Assembly (NCBI GenBank): GCA_014607495.2
Contig: CP053172.1
Location: 2,804,888-2,868,887 of the forward strand
Origin: Carposina sasakii
Taxonomy: Eukaryota > Arthropoda > Insecta > Lepidoptera > Carposinidae
Direction of reading: 5' to 3'
Length of the DNA: 64,000 nucleotides
The translations under genes and the position numbers were made by a program. The first letter of the stretch is position 1. Every line of letters starts with the position of its first letter. Under the pieces are notes generated by a model that was given only the letters and a program-made list of their open reading frames with translations, was not told the origin of the DNA and did not search any database. This document shows positions 12,701 to 19,379 of the stretch, in pieces.

Positions 12701-15700
12701 CTCCTCGTCTTCTGATCTGGACTCGTCCTCTTCATCTTCATATTGGATACGAGCCAGTCTTGCTTCTGCCAATTTTGCTTCAGCCTCTATCTTCATTAAC
12801 TTTAGACGTGCCAGTTCCTCACGCGCCTCAAGCTCCTTCTTCCGGGAGCGCTTCGACTTGGCGAGCGAGGGTGCCTTCACTGGAACCAAGGTGAGTGCTG
12901 AAGAGCTCTTCTTCTTCGGGTGTTCTTCTGTACCAGCGGCACTGGCCATCGTGCCAGAGCCTGTCGTCTTCGTCCCGGCGGAATCCATAGTCGACGTTCC
13001 TGTGGTGCCCGAAGTCGCTTCAGAAGAAGTCGTTCCCGAAGTCATCTCTGATGATGTTCTATCCTCTTCTTGTGCCGAAGACCTTCCGTATTGCGATCTG
13101 GTGACCGGCATCTTCTGCGCTGATATCTTCTCTTGTCCGAAGGATCCGGCTCGAAGGACCATCTGTTGCGGCCAGCTCCCGTTTCAGCGGGTCCGGCCGG
13201 GGAAAGGATCCCCGGGGTGACGAACGCGGTGGGCCCGGGGCGTAACTCCCAAACCCGCGCTGGTCGCGTCCGCCTCGCGCACCCTTCACCCGTGTGCGCA
13301 GCTCCGATAACAGCCGCGTCGTCGTCGCGTACTAAATACGCGCCGGTCACCCTATTGTATGTTGTTGTCAAACCCCTGTATGTTGTTGTCGTACGCGGGA
13401 GTGAGAGAGACAAAACACACTTTTCTTCCAAACTGCGGGCAAGAGGTCAGTCTTCAGGCAGTCTTCAGTGGCTTCTCTTGTTCCTATTTTGCTTCCTTTT
13501 CACTTTTCTTCTTATTTTTCTTCTTAGGAACTCGCCTCGGATTGAACACACAAAATCCGTGCGACTTACAAATATGTCGACGGTTCACCCTTACCGTCTG
13601 GAACGCGGTAGAAATTCTTTACGATTTCTTCTAACATTTTATCTAGTTTGTCCCTTGACTGACCTCTTTTGCGCCCTATATTTATTTCAAATCAAACTTT
13701 ACATACATATGTTATACATCGTTAAAAAGGTCTTAATTAGCTCCATCTAATTATATAAGAATCTTATTTCTAAGTTTAAACAATAAAAAGTTGTCAAAGG
13801 AGAAAGGTCAAAAATCTTACAAATTTTACCAACTTGCTAAGTTTAGCCCTTAATAAAATCTAATTTACATAATCTATATACATGAATTATATATCACTAG
13901 AAAGGGCATAAACTGAACTCTAATAAGAAATAATCAGATTCATTCTAATTGGAATATTCTCGAAGCTACTGTGAGCACAAGTTCAAAATCTTAATAAACT
14001 ATGAAACCGCAAATATCTACTAAAGTAATTATTCAATTTACTTAAAAATACTCTTAATGTGTTCAGAATAGCTACCTACACCTAATAAAACTCGAAGGGA
14101 TAAGAAATAAGTCAGACACAAAACAACCCTACCTAGTACAAACTTAATGCTAGCGCTATACCTAACATGTATTGCAAACTCTTTATTCAAACATCAACCT
14201 TATCTATATGTACATAACATCGAATCATTCAATTTGGGTAGGTTTCATGTCTTCGTCGCCGACAACAAGTATACAGGATGATTTTTCGTCGCCACCCTTA
14301 ACGAAGGGTACATACTCTATACATCAAATAAAGTAAGTTTATGCCAAAAAATGCAGGTAAACTATATAAATTTTTTTGAAAATAATATTTTAATTACTTG
14401 ATCGGGCGAAATTTATAGTGTCCAGTGTTTATTTTTTCATAGACAGATATTAATTATTTCTCGTGAAAACATCTTGCTACACGTGTCAATGTGCATTTAT
14501 GTAGATAAACGCAGTCTATTTACTCAACTTTGGACGCTAATATTTTTGGAAACTAGACACTTCCCAGGTATGCTTCCATGGAAAAAATTGATCGTTATGA
14601 TGAGAAAAGAAGATTCCGTAGTTTTCGGGAACGTTGACGACCAAAAATCATCCTGTATAAAACCTGCGTGCGACTCGATATCATAAGTACTCGCTAAGTA
14701 TGCATTCTAAGACTCTCTCAGACGATTAATATGCTCAGGGCGCTTACAGTGTAATACGTTTACTAGCGAATTTCGCAAAGTTGTCGAAACATTTCCACCT
14801 ATAACGGATAGATTTCATCACGTCATTTAACGAACGCTTTAAATAAACGCTTCTGATTGGAGGATACGCTTCGATAACTTCGAACTTCGCTGTCGCTCGT
14901 AAAATGGTTAATTGTCTAAATCTGTTGCTAACTTAGGTATCGTCTGAGAGAACGCCCCTGAGTTCCTTAGTCGACTCTTACGACATGCACGGAAGGAGAT
15001 GCAGCTGACTTTGTTACTGAAATAAGGCGTAGAAGTTTTAACTAATTGCAACTTTTAGATTGGTCAACGGCACGGGGGCTTCCTAGGGCTCCTCCAGAGG
15101 GCTTTGGCTAGGGCTTCGCCCCACATCTGGTTTGAGAGGTCCGAGGCTAAGGATAGGAACGCTGTTGCTAGGAGGTAAGATATATACATATACACAGCTA
15201 TTATCACTAATTGATATAAAAGTACCATCTAGATTAACTATTCGAAAACCTATTTTTCTGTCTGTACCAAAATCAAAAAGTAACTATAGGCAAAATTCAT
15301 TTTTTATCAGGGCGCCTTCTGAGTTCAACAAGCTAGCGCGGCAAGCTAATCTAGACCTGTTTAATACAAAAATAAACACGTTTAAGACGATATTATCCAA
15401 AGAGTGGTTCGATGAGCATGTGGTTCTCTAAGCTTTTCTTTTTTACTATGCCAAGCTAACAGACTATATTGATTTGATTTTCTGTTCACAATTTGCTGGG
15501 GTATCATAACATGGCAAGGTATCTGTTATATATTTATACTAGTCTCTAAATGTGGAAACTTTTAGGTGGTAAATAGTTGCTTATGTTGTAATAATCTTAG
15601 TTGTTGTCAACCGTTTGTTTCCCGAATAAAATAAAATAAAATATATACATACACACATGTACGGGTTAATCCACTTTGATAATGATATCAGTTTCGCACC

Positions 15701-18700
15701 AAATCAAATGAATGCAATCAGCGCATTTTGCACAATTTTCGCTATCGCTTTGCTTTTGCTAAATAGATAATAAAGGGGCCGATCACTTAGCTAGTTATGT
15801 AAAAATATTTTCGAAATATTTTAAGCTGCCCAGCGCGGTGACGCCCTTATGGTAGTTGCCTTGTGGCGTGCCCGGGTGACTAATTTTTTTGACAGTTCCT
15901 TGAAACTTATTGAACTGGAAGCGACTGTTGGAAAATTTTGCTAGGCAAGGCATTATGCTACTTCCATTTGCTAAGTTTCTTTGAGTGAACATCATTAAGA
16001 ACTGTCAAAAGAGATTTACCAACAACCAACGCTCGCTAACGTCAAAAGACGACTACGCGCCTGATTCAAAGAATCCTATTTTGTAATCTATGAGTGTGGG
16101 GCAGACTTTTTAACCTAGCAAGTAGGGTAATACCTAATGTCATGTTTGACAGCGATTATCTAGCGATTGCGACCGGTTGCGTGTTAGATAATCAGCCTGC
16201 GGGGCCTACGTCCAGCAGTGGCTATCGACTAATGTGATGATTCGTGTAATTGCTGTGTTGTAACAACTTGATCATCATCATCATCATCATCAGCCTATTG
16301 CAGTCCACTGCTGGACGTAGGCCTCCCCCAGGGCACGCCACAAGGCTACTGCCACAGGGGGCTATTTGCCCATAGTCACCACGCTGGGCAGGCGGGTTGG
16401 TGACCGCAGTTTGTATTTCGGACTATGTTGTCAACACGGGAGGCGCTGCTGCCCACCTCCCGGAAACCCTTAATCGCCTCGTACGATACCCACGGGCAGA
16501 CATGGGGTGGTACGAATTCTACTCTGCCGGCACCACGCGGCCAATTGTAACAACTAATAGCAAATAATTTAATTTAAAGGCTAAAGGAGCACATCTCGGT
16601 GCCAGACAACCCTCCGATCCTAATCTTCCCGGAAGGTACCTGCATCAATAACACATCCGTGATGCAGTTCAAGAAGGGAAGCTTTGACGTCGGCGGCACC
16701 ATCTATCCTGTGGCGGTCAAGTGAGTACATCTGTCGCCGCTATGTGACGGCACCGCTATGCTACCGAAGTTAAGCGATGTATCAGTTCATTCTACCGACT
16801 TGGTTCGAGAGTGGAAGATGAAGCAAACAAACCGAATTTCGTCCTTTCGTATTCTTCTAAATGAAATAAATGAGGTTATTTTTCATCCTGTTTATTGATC
16901 TATAGATCCGACACTCGTTTCGGCGACACGTAATGATGACGTTGTTTTTACGGAGCAGTCGCTTCAAGAGATTTCCTAATTACGTTCTTTGCGATTCTTT
17001 CTATGTACTTCTAAATAAAATAAGGTATAGATGAGGTTATTTTATATGTATACCTTTACAACAGATACGACGCTCGCTTCGGCGACGCGTTCTGGAACAG
17101 CGCTCGCTACGGCGTGCTGCATTACCTACTGAACATGATGACGTCATGGGCGATAGTTTGTGATATCTGGTACCTGCCGCCGATGACCCGCGCCGAGGGT
17201 GAATCGGCTATCGACTTCGCTAACCGTGTGAAGGCGGCCATTGCGAGGCGGGGCGGGCTTGTTGATCTTATGTGGTGAGTCATATGGCTTCGTTCGAAAT
17301 GGGGTAGCTTCTGGCTATCTATGCAGGCAGGGTGCATAAAGACAACGTTGTTTTTTTAATACCTCGTATTCTTTGCAAGGTTACGAACATTTTTTTCTAT
17401 GGAAGCAACCTTGGGAAATGACAAATAATTTTTTTTTTTAAATGTCATTTTATTACAAGCAATCAGGCAATGTCTTCGTTTGATGCTCAAAGTACAAATC
17501 TTAATATATAAAAAATCCGTGTCACTGTGTATGTTCCGAATAAACTCAAAAACGAGTCAACTGATATTCATGAAAATTGGCATATATATGTAATTTGGTC
17601 CAACTTAGATGATAGGATAGTTATTATTTAAATTAATGGTCTTAATCCCAACTATCCCAACTAATATTATAAATGCGAAAGTAACTCTGTCTGTCTGTCT
17701 GTCTGTCTGTTACGCTTTCCCGCTTAAACCTCGCAACCGATTTTGATGAAATTTGGTACAGACAATCTTTAGACCCTGAGACAGAACATAGGCTACTTTT
17801 TATTTCGAAAAAAAGGGATGAAGGGGTTGAAATAGAGGTTGAAAGTTTGTATGGGATTTCTTAATTTTAAAAGATAAAACCATGAAACTTTATATTTAAG
17901 CACTTGATAAGAAATCATTAAACATTTGTTCTAGCATTTTTGAAATTTCGACCAGCTAAGGGGTGAAATAAGGGTTGAAAGTTAGTATGCAAGTTCGTCA
18001 AATATCACGTCATGACAGGTCCCACTTAACATATAGGCTACTTTTTATCCCGGGAAAATGTTTTTATCCCGGATAATTTCGACATTTTGTTTTTTCTGTA
18101 GTCCACGCGGACGGAGTCGCGAGCGTCCACTAGTAATTAATAAAAAACTGATCATCAACGTTGGTTGTTGTTATTAATCGTACGTTCCATAAGTCTGCAA
18201 CAGATGGCGCCTTCTGAATTTCTTTACAGAGAACTTTGCCCTTTGCACCTCTTAAATCACTAAGCCACAGCAACGCGTGGCCGGGTCTGCTAGTGTATCT
18301 ATAAAACTAACATTTTGACATGGTATCTTTGAAAAAAATGTTTGCTAACAGATTCCAGATGGATTTATGTAAAACAAAAATGCTACTATTAATGTAACTT
18401 TGGACCTCAATATATTGGAAACCCGTGGTTTCCCAGGGGTGCTTCCATAGAAAAATATGATCGTGATGTTACAAAGAATACGAGATATTAAAAAAACAAA
18501 GTTGTCTATTTACTCCCAGTATCTTATCTACGTCTTACAATATTATCTACATACAAAATATAGATATATTTGAGAGCCCTTTTAATAAATAATATTCTAT
18601 GCTGCTCTGGGAGTGAAAAAATAAGGTATAATACTACAGCTGCTTCTCTTCCCGGGCATACTGTACAAGTCAGTAGAGGGACAAGAGGGTCTTGGTGTTT

Positions 18701-19379
18701 TGTAGGCGATGGGCTGACCACCTGTCACTACTAACCGAACTTGTACATCTCAACTATACCCTCAAAATTGGTCAGAAGTGGCACCATGTGGTTTTAACGG
18801 CCCTTGGTGCTCTGCCTACCCCGTAAGGGATAAAGTCGTGATTATATGTATGTATTATTATGACACTGTATGGTTTACAAAACTTTTTTAATTTTAATTT
18901 TTACTTTAAGCATATATTACTAGCTGTTGCCCGCGATTCCGTCCGCGTGGACTGCAGAAAAAACAAAATGTCGAAATTTTCAGGGATGAAAATATTTTTC
19001 CGGCATAAAAAGTAGCCTATGTGTTAATCCAGGGTGTCGGCTAACTTCATACCAAATTTAATTAAAATCGCTCCAGCCGTTTAGACGTGAGGGAGTAACA
19101 AACGTACACACTCACAAACTTTCGCCTTTATAGTATTAGGTTGATTAGTAAACGCCTAGAAAAACAAAATGTCGAAATTATCGGAAATAAAAATATATTC
19201 CCGGGATAAAAAGTAACCACGGACCTATAGCGCGGTTGGCAGCGTCATACTATGTTTGTTTAATTTACATTAAATTATTTTGTCTTTCCAGGGACGGCCA
19301 GCTGAAGAGGATAAAGGCGAAGAAGGAGTGGCGAGAGAGGCAACAGGAAGAGTTCAGTAAGAGGTTAAAAGGCGAATAG
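505..19379 (+). CDS. Glycerol-3-phosphate acyltransferase GPAT3/4-like, 3' part of gene (5' end outside window)
   Basis: Predicted to transfer an acyl group from acyl-CoA to glycerol-3-phosphate, the first step of glycerolipid synthesis, at the ER membrane. Exons are 505-741 (A) or 4748-4984 (B), then 15059-15174, 16580-16720, 17065-17274 and 19292-19379. All borders are AG/GT and all phases agree (0, 0, 2, 2, 2). From exon B to the stop there are 263 residues, matching the C-terminal part of the roughly 450-residue animal GPAT3/4 proteins. Visible motifs in order are NHTSPID (HX4D box), WFERSE, FPEGTC and a late SWAIVCDIWYLPP segment. The C-terminus is charged and ends KRLKGE. A BEL/Pao element and many MITEs and Helitrons sit in the introns. 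Which of GPAT3 or GPAT4 is the better name cannot be told from this part; one insect gene may serve for both. Confidence 0.9.
1152..1306. repeat. Perfect 75-bp-arm inverted repeat (hairpin) between GPAT exons A and B
   Basis: Arms 1152-1226 and 1232-1306 are exact reverse complements as far as I can check by eye, with a 5-base loop TTTTC. The outer ends read TCTGCCGTCATACGG. It is probably a very young foldback MITE. ORFs on both strands through it are palindrome artefacts. Confidence 0.9.
2333..2470. repeat. Interspersed GC-rich repeat, copy 1
   Basis: Contains GAGGTGCCGGTGACGCTT, TTGCGTCCTGG and GCCGGCAGCGAATGTG. All recur in the same order at 30003-30132, so it is a short interspersed element rather than a gene. 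Confidence 0.7.
2558..2696 (+). pseudogene. Broken partial copy of GPAT exon B
   Basis: Nearly identical to the first 139-143 bp of exon B together with its acceptor and about 25 bp of upstream intron. A 4-base deletion after the LPD codons shifts the frame, and similarity stops at CAGCCG, before the catalytic box. It cannot encode the domain. It lies just upstream of the truncated LINE, and the duplication resumes as the true exon B after the LINE tail. Confidence 0.85.
2869..4679 (+). mobile_element. 5'-truncated non-LTR retrotransposon (Jockey/CR1-type reverse transcriptase)
   Basis: A 512-residue open frame (2869-4407) covers the reverse transcriptase: VIPLPK near residue 58, QYRPISILP near 71-79, FQSGFRPGHSTTTAL near 106, catalytic Asp in LLDFSSAF near 143, GVPQGCVLSPLLF near 199 and YADD at 229-232. 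The C-terminal region ends ...HYLSL. The endonuclease and ORF1 are missing, so the element is 5' truncated and immobile on its own. The 3' UTR runs to (GAAA)n at 4656-4679. The same 3' UTR recurs at 37051-37225. The apparent ATG at 2869 is not necessarily a real start. Exact clade is not settled. Confidence 0.85.
4748..4984 (+). CDS. GPAT3/4 alternative catalytic exon B
   Basis: A 237-bp, phase 0/0 exon with acceptor CATCAACACAG and donor CTG|GTGAGC. It encodes a hydrophobic start (VWWLLIVTAAIGCLPDGRF) and ends with the acyltransferase box ICVANHTSPIDV, followed by LLLMCDRQYSL. It is much more GC-rich than exon A and the surrounding introns. Splicing to 15059 gives ...YSL-IGQRHGG, which matches the family order. 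Splicing exon A to exon B would repeat the whole domain, so the two are most simply read as mutually exclusive. Confidence 0.9.
4985..5805 (+). repeat. Array of degenerate 5'-splice-site-like repeats after GPAT exon B
   Basis: About ten diverged units share the pattern AAGCTACAAG|GTAAGTTG followed by TGATTGGTCA or TTGGTAGACC and CAAGCTTGAAGG. Donor-like GT positions are 4985 (the real donor), 5048, 5104, 5196, 5249, 5338, 5394, 5460, 5581, 5690 and 5740. A mutated unit lies near 5786. Unit spacing is irregular, 45-120 bp. It appears to have grown from the exon B 3' border. Confidence 0.65.
5124..5195 (+). pseudogene. Second broken copy of GPAT exon B (3' end only)
   Basis: Matches the last 70 bp or so of exon B, including its GTGAG donor. 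The box reads NYTSPID: the catalytic His is Tyr. There is an AG (CCCAG) directly before the similarity begins, so it could act as a cryptic mini-exon, but the enzyme would lack the catalytic residue and most of the domain. Confidence 0.8.
6010..6262. repeat. MITE with TIR around GCCAGGCATTTTGAATA
   Basis: The ends CAGGCATTTTGAATAGTATG and CATACTATTCAAAATGCCT are inverted. The interior has CCTTTTAGCACTTCG and TCTAACATAACCTAA. A related copy at 34165-34700 carries another MITE inside it. Confidence 0.75.
6468..7568 (-). repeat. BEL/Pao 3' LTR
   Basis: 1,101 bp, element-sense start TGTCGGCGACG and end GGCCGCAACA. It is preceded in element sense by a purine tract GAGGGGGAGAA (7569-7579 on the plus strand as its complement). 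Confidence 0.95.
7529..13162 (-). CDS. BEL/Pao Gag-Pol polyprotein, intact
   Basis: 1,877 codons without a stop. The first ATG (13162) lies inside the primer-binding site, so the likelier start is Met-18 at 13111 (MPVTRSQ...). Parts in order: an acidic Ser/Thr-rich start and charged helix (about 100-160), a Gag region, zinc-knuckle-like Cys/His cluster (about 436-500), aspartic protease with LLDEGS (about 555), reverse transcriptase with YMDD (968-971), RNase H starting HVFTDAS (about 1144), integrase H2C2 zinc region (about 1487-1526), DDE core (Asp near 1559 and 1621, Glu near 1672) and a C-terminal domain usual for Pao elements. The frame runs 40 bases into the 3' LTR before its stop. Everything needed for transposition appears unbroken. 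Confidence 0.93.
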   Translation of the reverse strand: MVLRAGSFGQEKISAQKMPVTRSQYGRSSAQEEDRTSSEMTSGTTSSEATSGTTGTSTMDSAGTKTTGSGTMASAAGTEEHPKKKSSSALTLVPVKAPSLAKSKRSRKKELEAREELARLKLMKIEAEAKLAEARLARIQYEDEEDESRSEDEEPEDRTAHVQEWVRATMDVEEKEGEPMKEALPAIDARPHESSGYRVSELAGAIKMAMESSPVRSPAPPPSYMHELPAFEGNSAEWLAFKRVYEDTAPLFSSTQNMARLRRALKGAAREAIKNILYSDSAPEEIIDALRRRFGRPDALVMHELERMKALPKIMDTARDVCLFASIVSNGVATIKNLKKIHFLYSPEMKKAIEEKMGPIMKFRWYDFAAEHEDSEEPDLVLMSRFLDREADRCGAYAAPETPRRFGLKQHFTHQTTEKPRPPEQRVEPTRAEKMECPACRGEHRLYECRRFKESSVQERWDIVKKSRLCFKCLHSPHRKETCKRPPCKICKRLHHQLLHNTEKRQQQPEKEEDVQEVSNHVMLPVNAASTARAFLKIIPVELYGPRGSEKVLALLDEGSTVSLLDSAVAEKIGASGPEETLAISTVGGKTIMKKNSQRLSMEIRGVHQEGKKRLNEVRTIDKMDLAPQYVKKSRIEECSHLKKMAEQLHYNEDPPQLLIGQDNWHLIVSRAIKRGKKNQPIASLTELGWVLHGTDGGGSKPVHFINCAQLAGEEDDHMEKIIKEHFSIESLGIQPRRPSMDIEAKALQTLEKTSRRIEGGRFETGLLWKTEDERMPASYKSAENRLKNIEKKLDKDIDMKKEYERQINHLLENDYAEEAPEECTSDREWYLPHFAVTHPTKKKMRIVFDAAAKVQGKSLNDALLPGPDLLQSLFGVLLRFRQSHIAVVADIKEMFLQIRIRDEDRDSLRFLWRGQGQEGSPKKYRMKSVIFGAASSPSTAIYIKNRNAAEHKEEYPEAARAIVRNHYMDDYLQSFATIEAAKKIAKEVDTVHLKAGFELRGWASNHPEVLADMKTEEMKTEITLGHEEKTLGLRWFIKEDALGFRTSLRNTPEDVINEARTPTKREITSAIMSTFDPMGLVSPVLIQGKKLMQDVWRSGVGWDEEITEEACETWKKYMKNLQLLRDLHIPRCISPTNTEGELHVFTDASETAYAAAVYWRTKNEDGKILVSLLAGKARVTPLKPISIPRLELQAALLGSRLAHSVEKELDLKTKRKIFWTDSSTVLSWIKSDPRTFKPYVAHRLAEIEETTKPQEWRWIPTAQNPADDATREIPENFNQAHRWFTGPEFLQRKEEEWPAPRSFKTKPTGEEKNAVVAAIAGPKMMTPDPLRFSSWTRLWRATARVLQFIDMCRKKNRVHAARKREKDDTSWKVNRKKNVPARPVTVKKSKEVRRFIPLEATYLEQAEKLLLQRSQRDCFEEEMTCLRRSKPLDRSSKLKKLDVIEENGLLHLRGRIDAAQNIDRNFKRPVVLDGKNYVTKLLIQHYHERFNHGNHATVINELRQRYWILGLRSAVKWTLHHCQWCRVKKTIPQPVPTGDLPEERLRHGAHPFTCAAVDYFGPMIVTIGRRHEKRWGALFTCLTTRAVHIELATSLSTDSMILALRRMAARRGMPSVLFSDNGTNFVGAKRELQEAIEELKKEDTLATEAEKIGVRWKFIPPGAPNMGGAWERMVRSVKTALAATLNEKTPREEVLHTLLVEAEHIVNSRPLTDLDENASEEALTPNHFLIGRSCGAPRVGAFTDQDMAGRSTWKSTQRMVDHFWSRWIKEYLPTLLPRKIDGRAATRDLRCGDIVLVVDHTLPRCTWPKGRITQVYPGPDGRTRVVDVATPAGVLRRPHSKIILVVPVESSPEPGVGALHEGENVGDEDMKPTQIE
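13144..13161 (-). other. Primer-binding site, probably tRNA-Tyr
   Basis: Element-sense TGGTCCTTCGAGCCGGAT begins 2 bases after the 5' LTR. Its complement ends CGGCTCGAAGGACCA, which matches the 3' end of animal tRNA-Tyr plus CCA as I remember it. Confidence 0.7.
13164..14264 (-). repeat. BEL/Pao 5' LTR
   Basis: 1,101 bp, one visible mismatch to the other LTR. The GC-rich half contains several overlapping ORFs that are not genes. The right end is followed by the ACAAG duplication, and then by a MITE beginning at 14271. Confidence 0.95.
14271..14658 (+). repeat. TA-flanked MITE, family 1 (TIR TACAGGATGATTTTT), full copy
   Basis: Starts TACAGGATGATTTTTCGTCG and ends CGACCAAAAATCATCCTGTA, inverted with slight change. 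The interior has TTACTTGATCGGGCGAAATT and GCAGTCTATTTACTCAACTTT. Other copies or pieces: 20016-20305, 28251-28618, 39176-39426, 45834-46384, 46385-46633, 51340-51553, 59552-59854 and 59857-60065. Confidence 0.85.
14940..15012 (+). repeat. Short interspersed fragment (GAGTTCCTTAGTCGACTC)
   Basis: A 60-70 bp piece with GAACGCCCCTGAGTTCC and ACGACATGCACGGAAGGAGA. It recurs near 22903, 26680, 43530 (minus), 56835, 58610, 60930 and 62475. Confidence 0.7.
15059..15174 (+). CDS. GPAT3/4 exon (IGQRHGG...WFERSE)
   Basis: Acceptor ACTTTTAG and donor AG|GTAAGA; starts phase 0, ends phase 2. Encodes IGQRHGGFLGLLQRAL, then PHIWFERSEAKDR. This is the segment between the HX4D box and the FPEGT box in the GPAT3/4 family. 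Confidence 0.9.
15196..15650 (+). mobile_element. 3' fragment of a non-LTR retrotransposon
   Basis: An open frame ends at 15431 with SNYRQNSFFIRAPSEFNKL, a wording typical of the C-terminus of LINE ORF2 proteins. It is followed by a short UTR and an (AAATA)n-type tail at 15627-15650. It begins about 20 bp after the donor of the GPAT exon at 15174. Confidence 0.65.
15690..15782. repeat. Half copy of GC-core hairpin MITE
   Basis: TTTTCGCTATCGCTTTGCTT and TAATAAAGGGGCC match one arm of the copy at 40770-40957. Confidence 0.6.
16271..16542 (-). repeat. High-copy interspersed repeat P (CCAGCAGTGGACTGCAATAG)
   Basis: About 270 bp ending in (ATG)n on the minus strand. Other copies: 28149-28250 with 28619-28705, 33370-33596, 37762-38012, 42478-42625 (minus), 43225-43277, 52232-52412, 53480-53704 (minus), 53925-54022 and 63675-63722. 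Both orientations and variable 5' truncation fit a SINE-like retroposon. Confidence 0.85.
16580..16720 (+). CDS. GPAT3/4 exon with FPEGTC motif
   Basis: 141 bp, joined in phase 2 on both sides (ACCEPTOR TTTAAAG, donor AA|GTGAGT). Encodes ILIFPEGTCINNTSVMQF and then GGTIYPVAVK, the substrate-binding motifs III and IV of the family. A 270-bp interspersed repeat ends 38 bp upstream of the acceptor. Confidence 0.92.
17065..17274 (+). CDS. GPAT3/4 exon (MMTSWAIVCDIWYLPPM)
   Basis: 210 bp, acceptor CTTTACAACAG and donor TG|GTGAGT, phase 2 on both sides. Encodes RFGDAFWNS, MMTSWAIVCDIWYLPPM, FANRVKAAIARRGGLVDLMW. All are typical of the GPAT3/4 C-terminal half. Confidence 0.92.
17326..18527. repeat. 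MITE family 2, split by nested Helitrons
   Basis: The left part (17326-17498) and right part (18294-18527) join to match the uninterrupted copy at 30286-30684. Shared strings are CTTTGCAAGGTTACGA, CAGATGGATTTATGTAAAA and GGGGTGCTTCCATAGA. Confidence 0.8.
17499..18293 (+). mobile_element. Non-autonomous Helitron, containing a second Helitron
   Basis: The outer element starts TCTTAATATATAAAAA after an A and ends GGCCGGGTCTGCTAG before a T. An inner Helitron (17654-18133) starts TCCCAACTAATATTATAAAT, has (CTGT)n near 17693 and ends GTCCACTAG before a T. No Rep/helicase sequence is present. Confidence 0.85.
18595..18868 (+). repeat. Interspersed repeat Q (GTCAGTAGAGGGACAAGAGG)
   Basis: About 270 bp ending in a (TATG)n-like tail. 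Other copies: 20600-20762 (5' truncated), 33606-33873 and 52685-52958. It behaves like a SINE-like retroposon. Confidence 0.8.
18921..19138 (-). mobile_element. Helitron fragment, minus orientation
   Basis: Begins CTAG (complement of the Helitron 3' end) with CCGTCCGCGTGGACTGCAG and ends near TTTATAGTATTAGG. A further fragment continues to about 19215. Confidence 0.7.
19292..19379 (+). CDS. GPAT3/4 last coding exon
   Basis: Acceptor TGTCTTTCCAG; starts by completing a Trp codon, then DGQLKRIKAKKEWRE and a charged tail ending KRLKGE, stop TAG at 19377-19379. Candidate poly(A) signals AATAAA are at 19795, 19896 and 20575. Confidence 0.9.

Larger units (their letters stand above)
6468..14264 (-). 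mobile_element. Complete BEL/Pao LTR retrotransposon
   Basis: Two 1,101-bp LTRs (6468-7568 and 13164-14264) differ by only one base that I found (6923 C versus 13619 T). They start TG and end CA and are flanked by a 5-bp duplication ACAAG (6463-6467 and 14265-14269). A primer-binding site follows the 5' LTR (right side) and a purine tract precedes the 3' LTR (left side). One uninterrupted gag-pol frame fills the interior. There is no env-like ORF. The near-identical LTRs mean a very recent insertion. It sits antisense in the GPAT intron between exon B and exon 15059. Confidence 0.95.
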
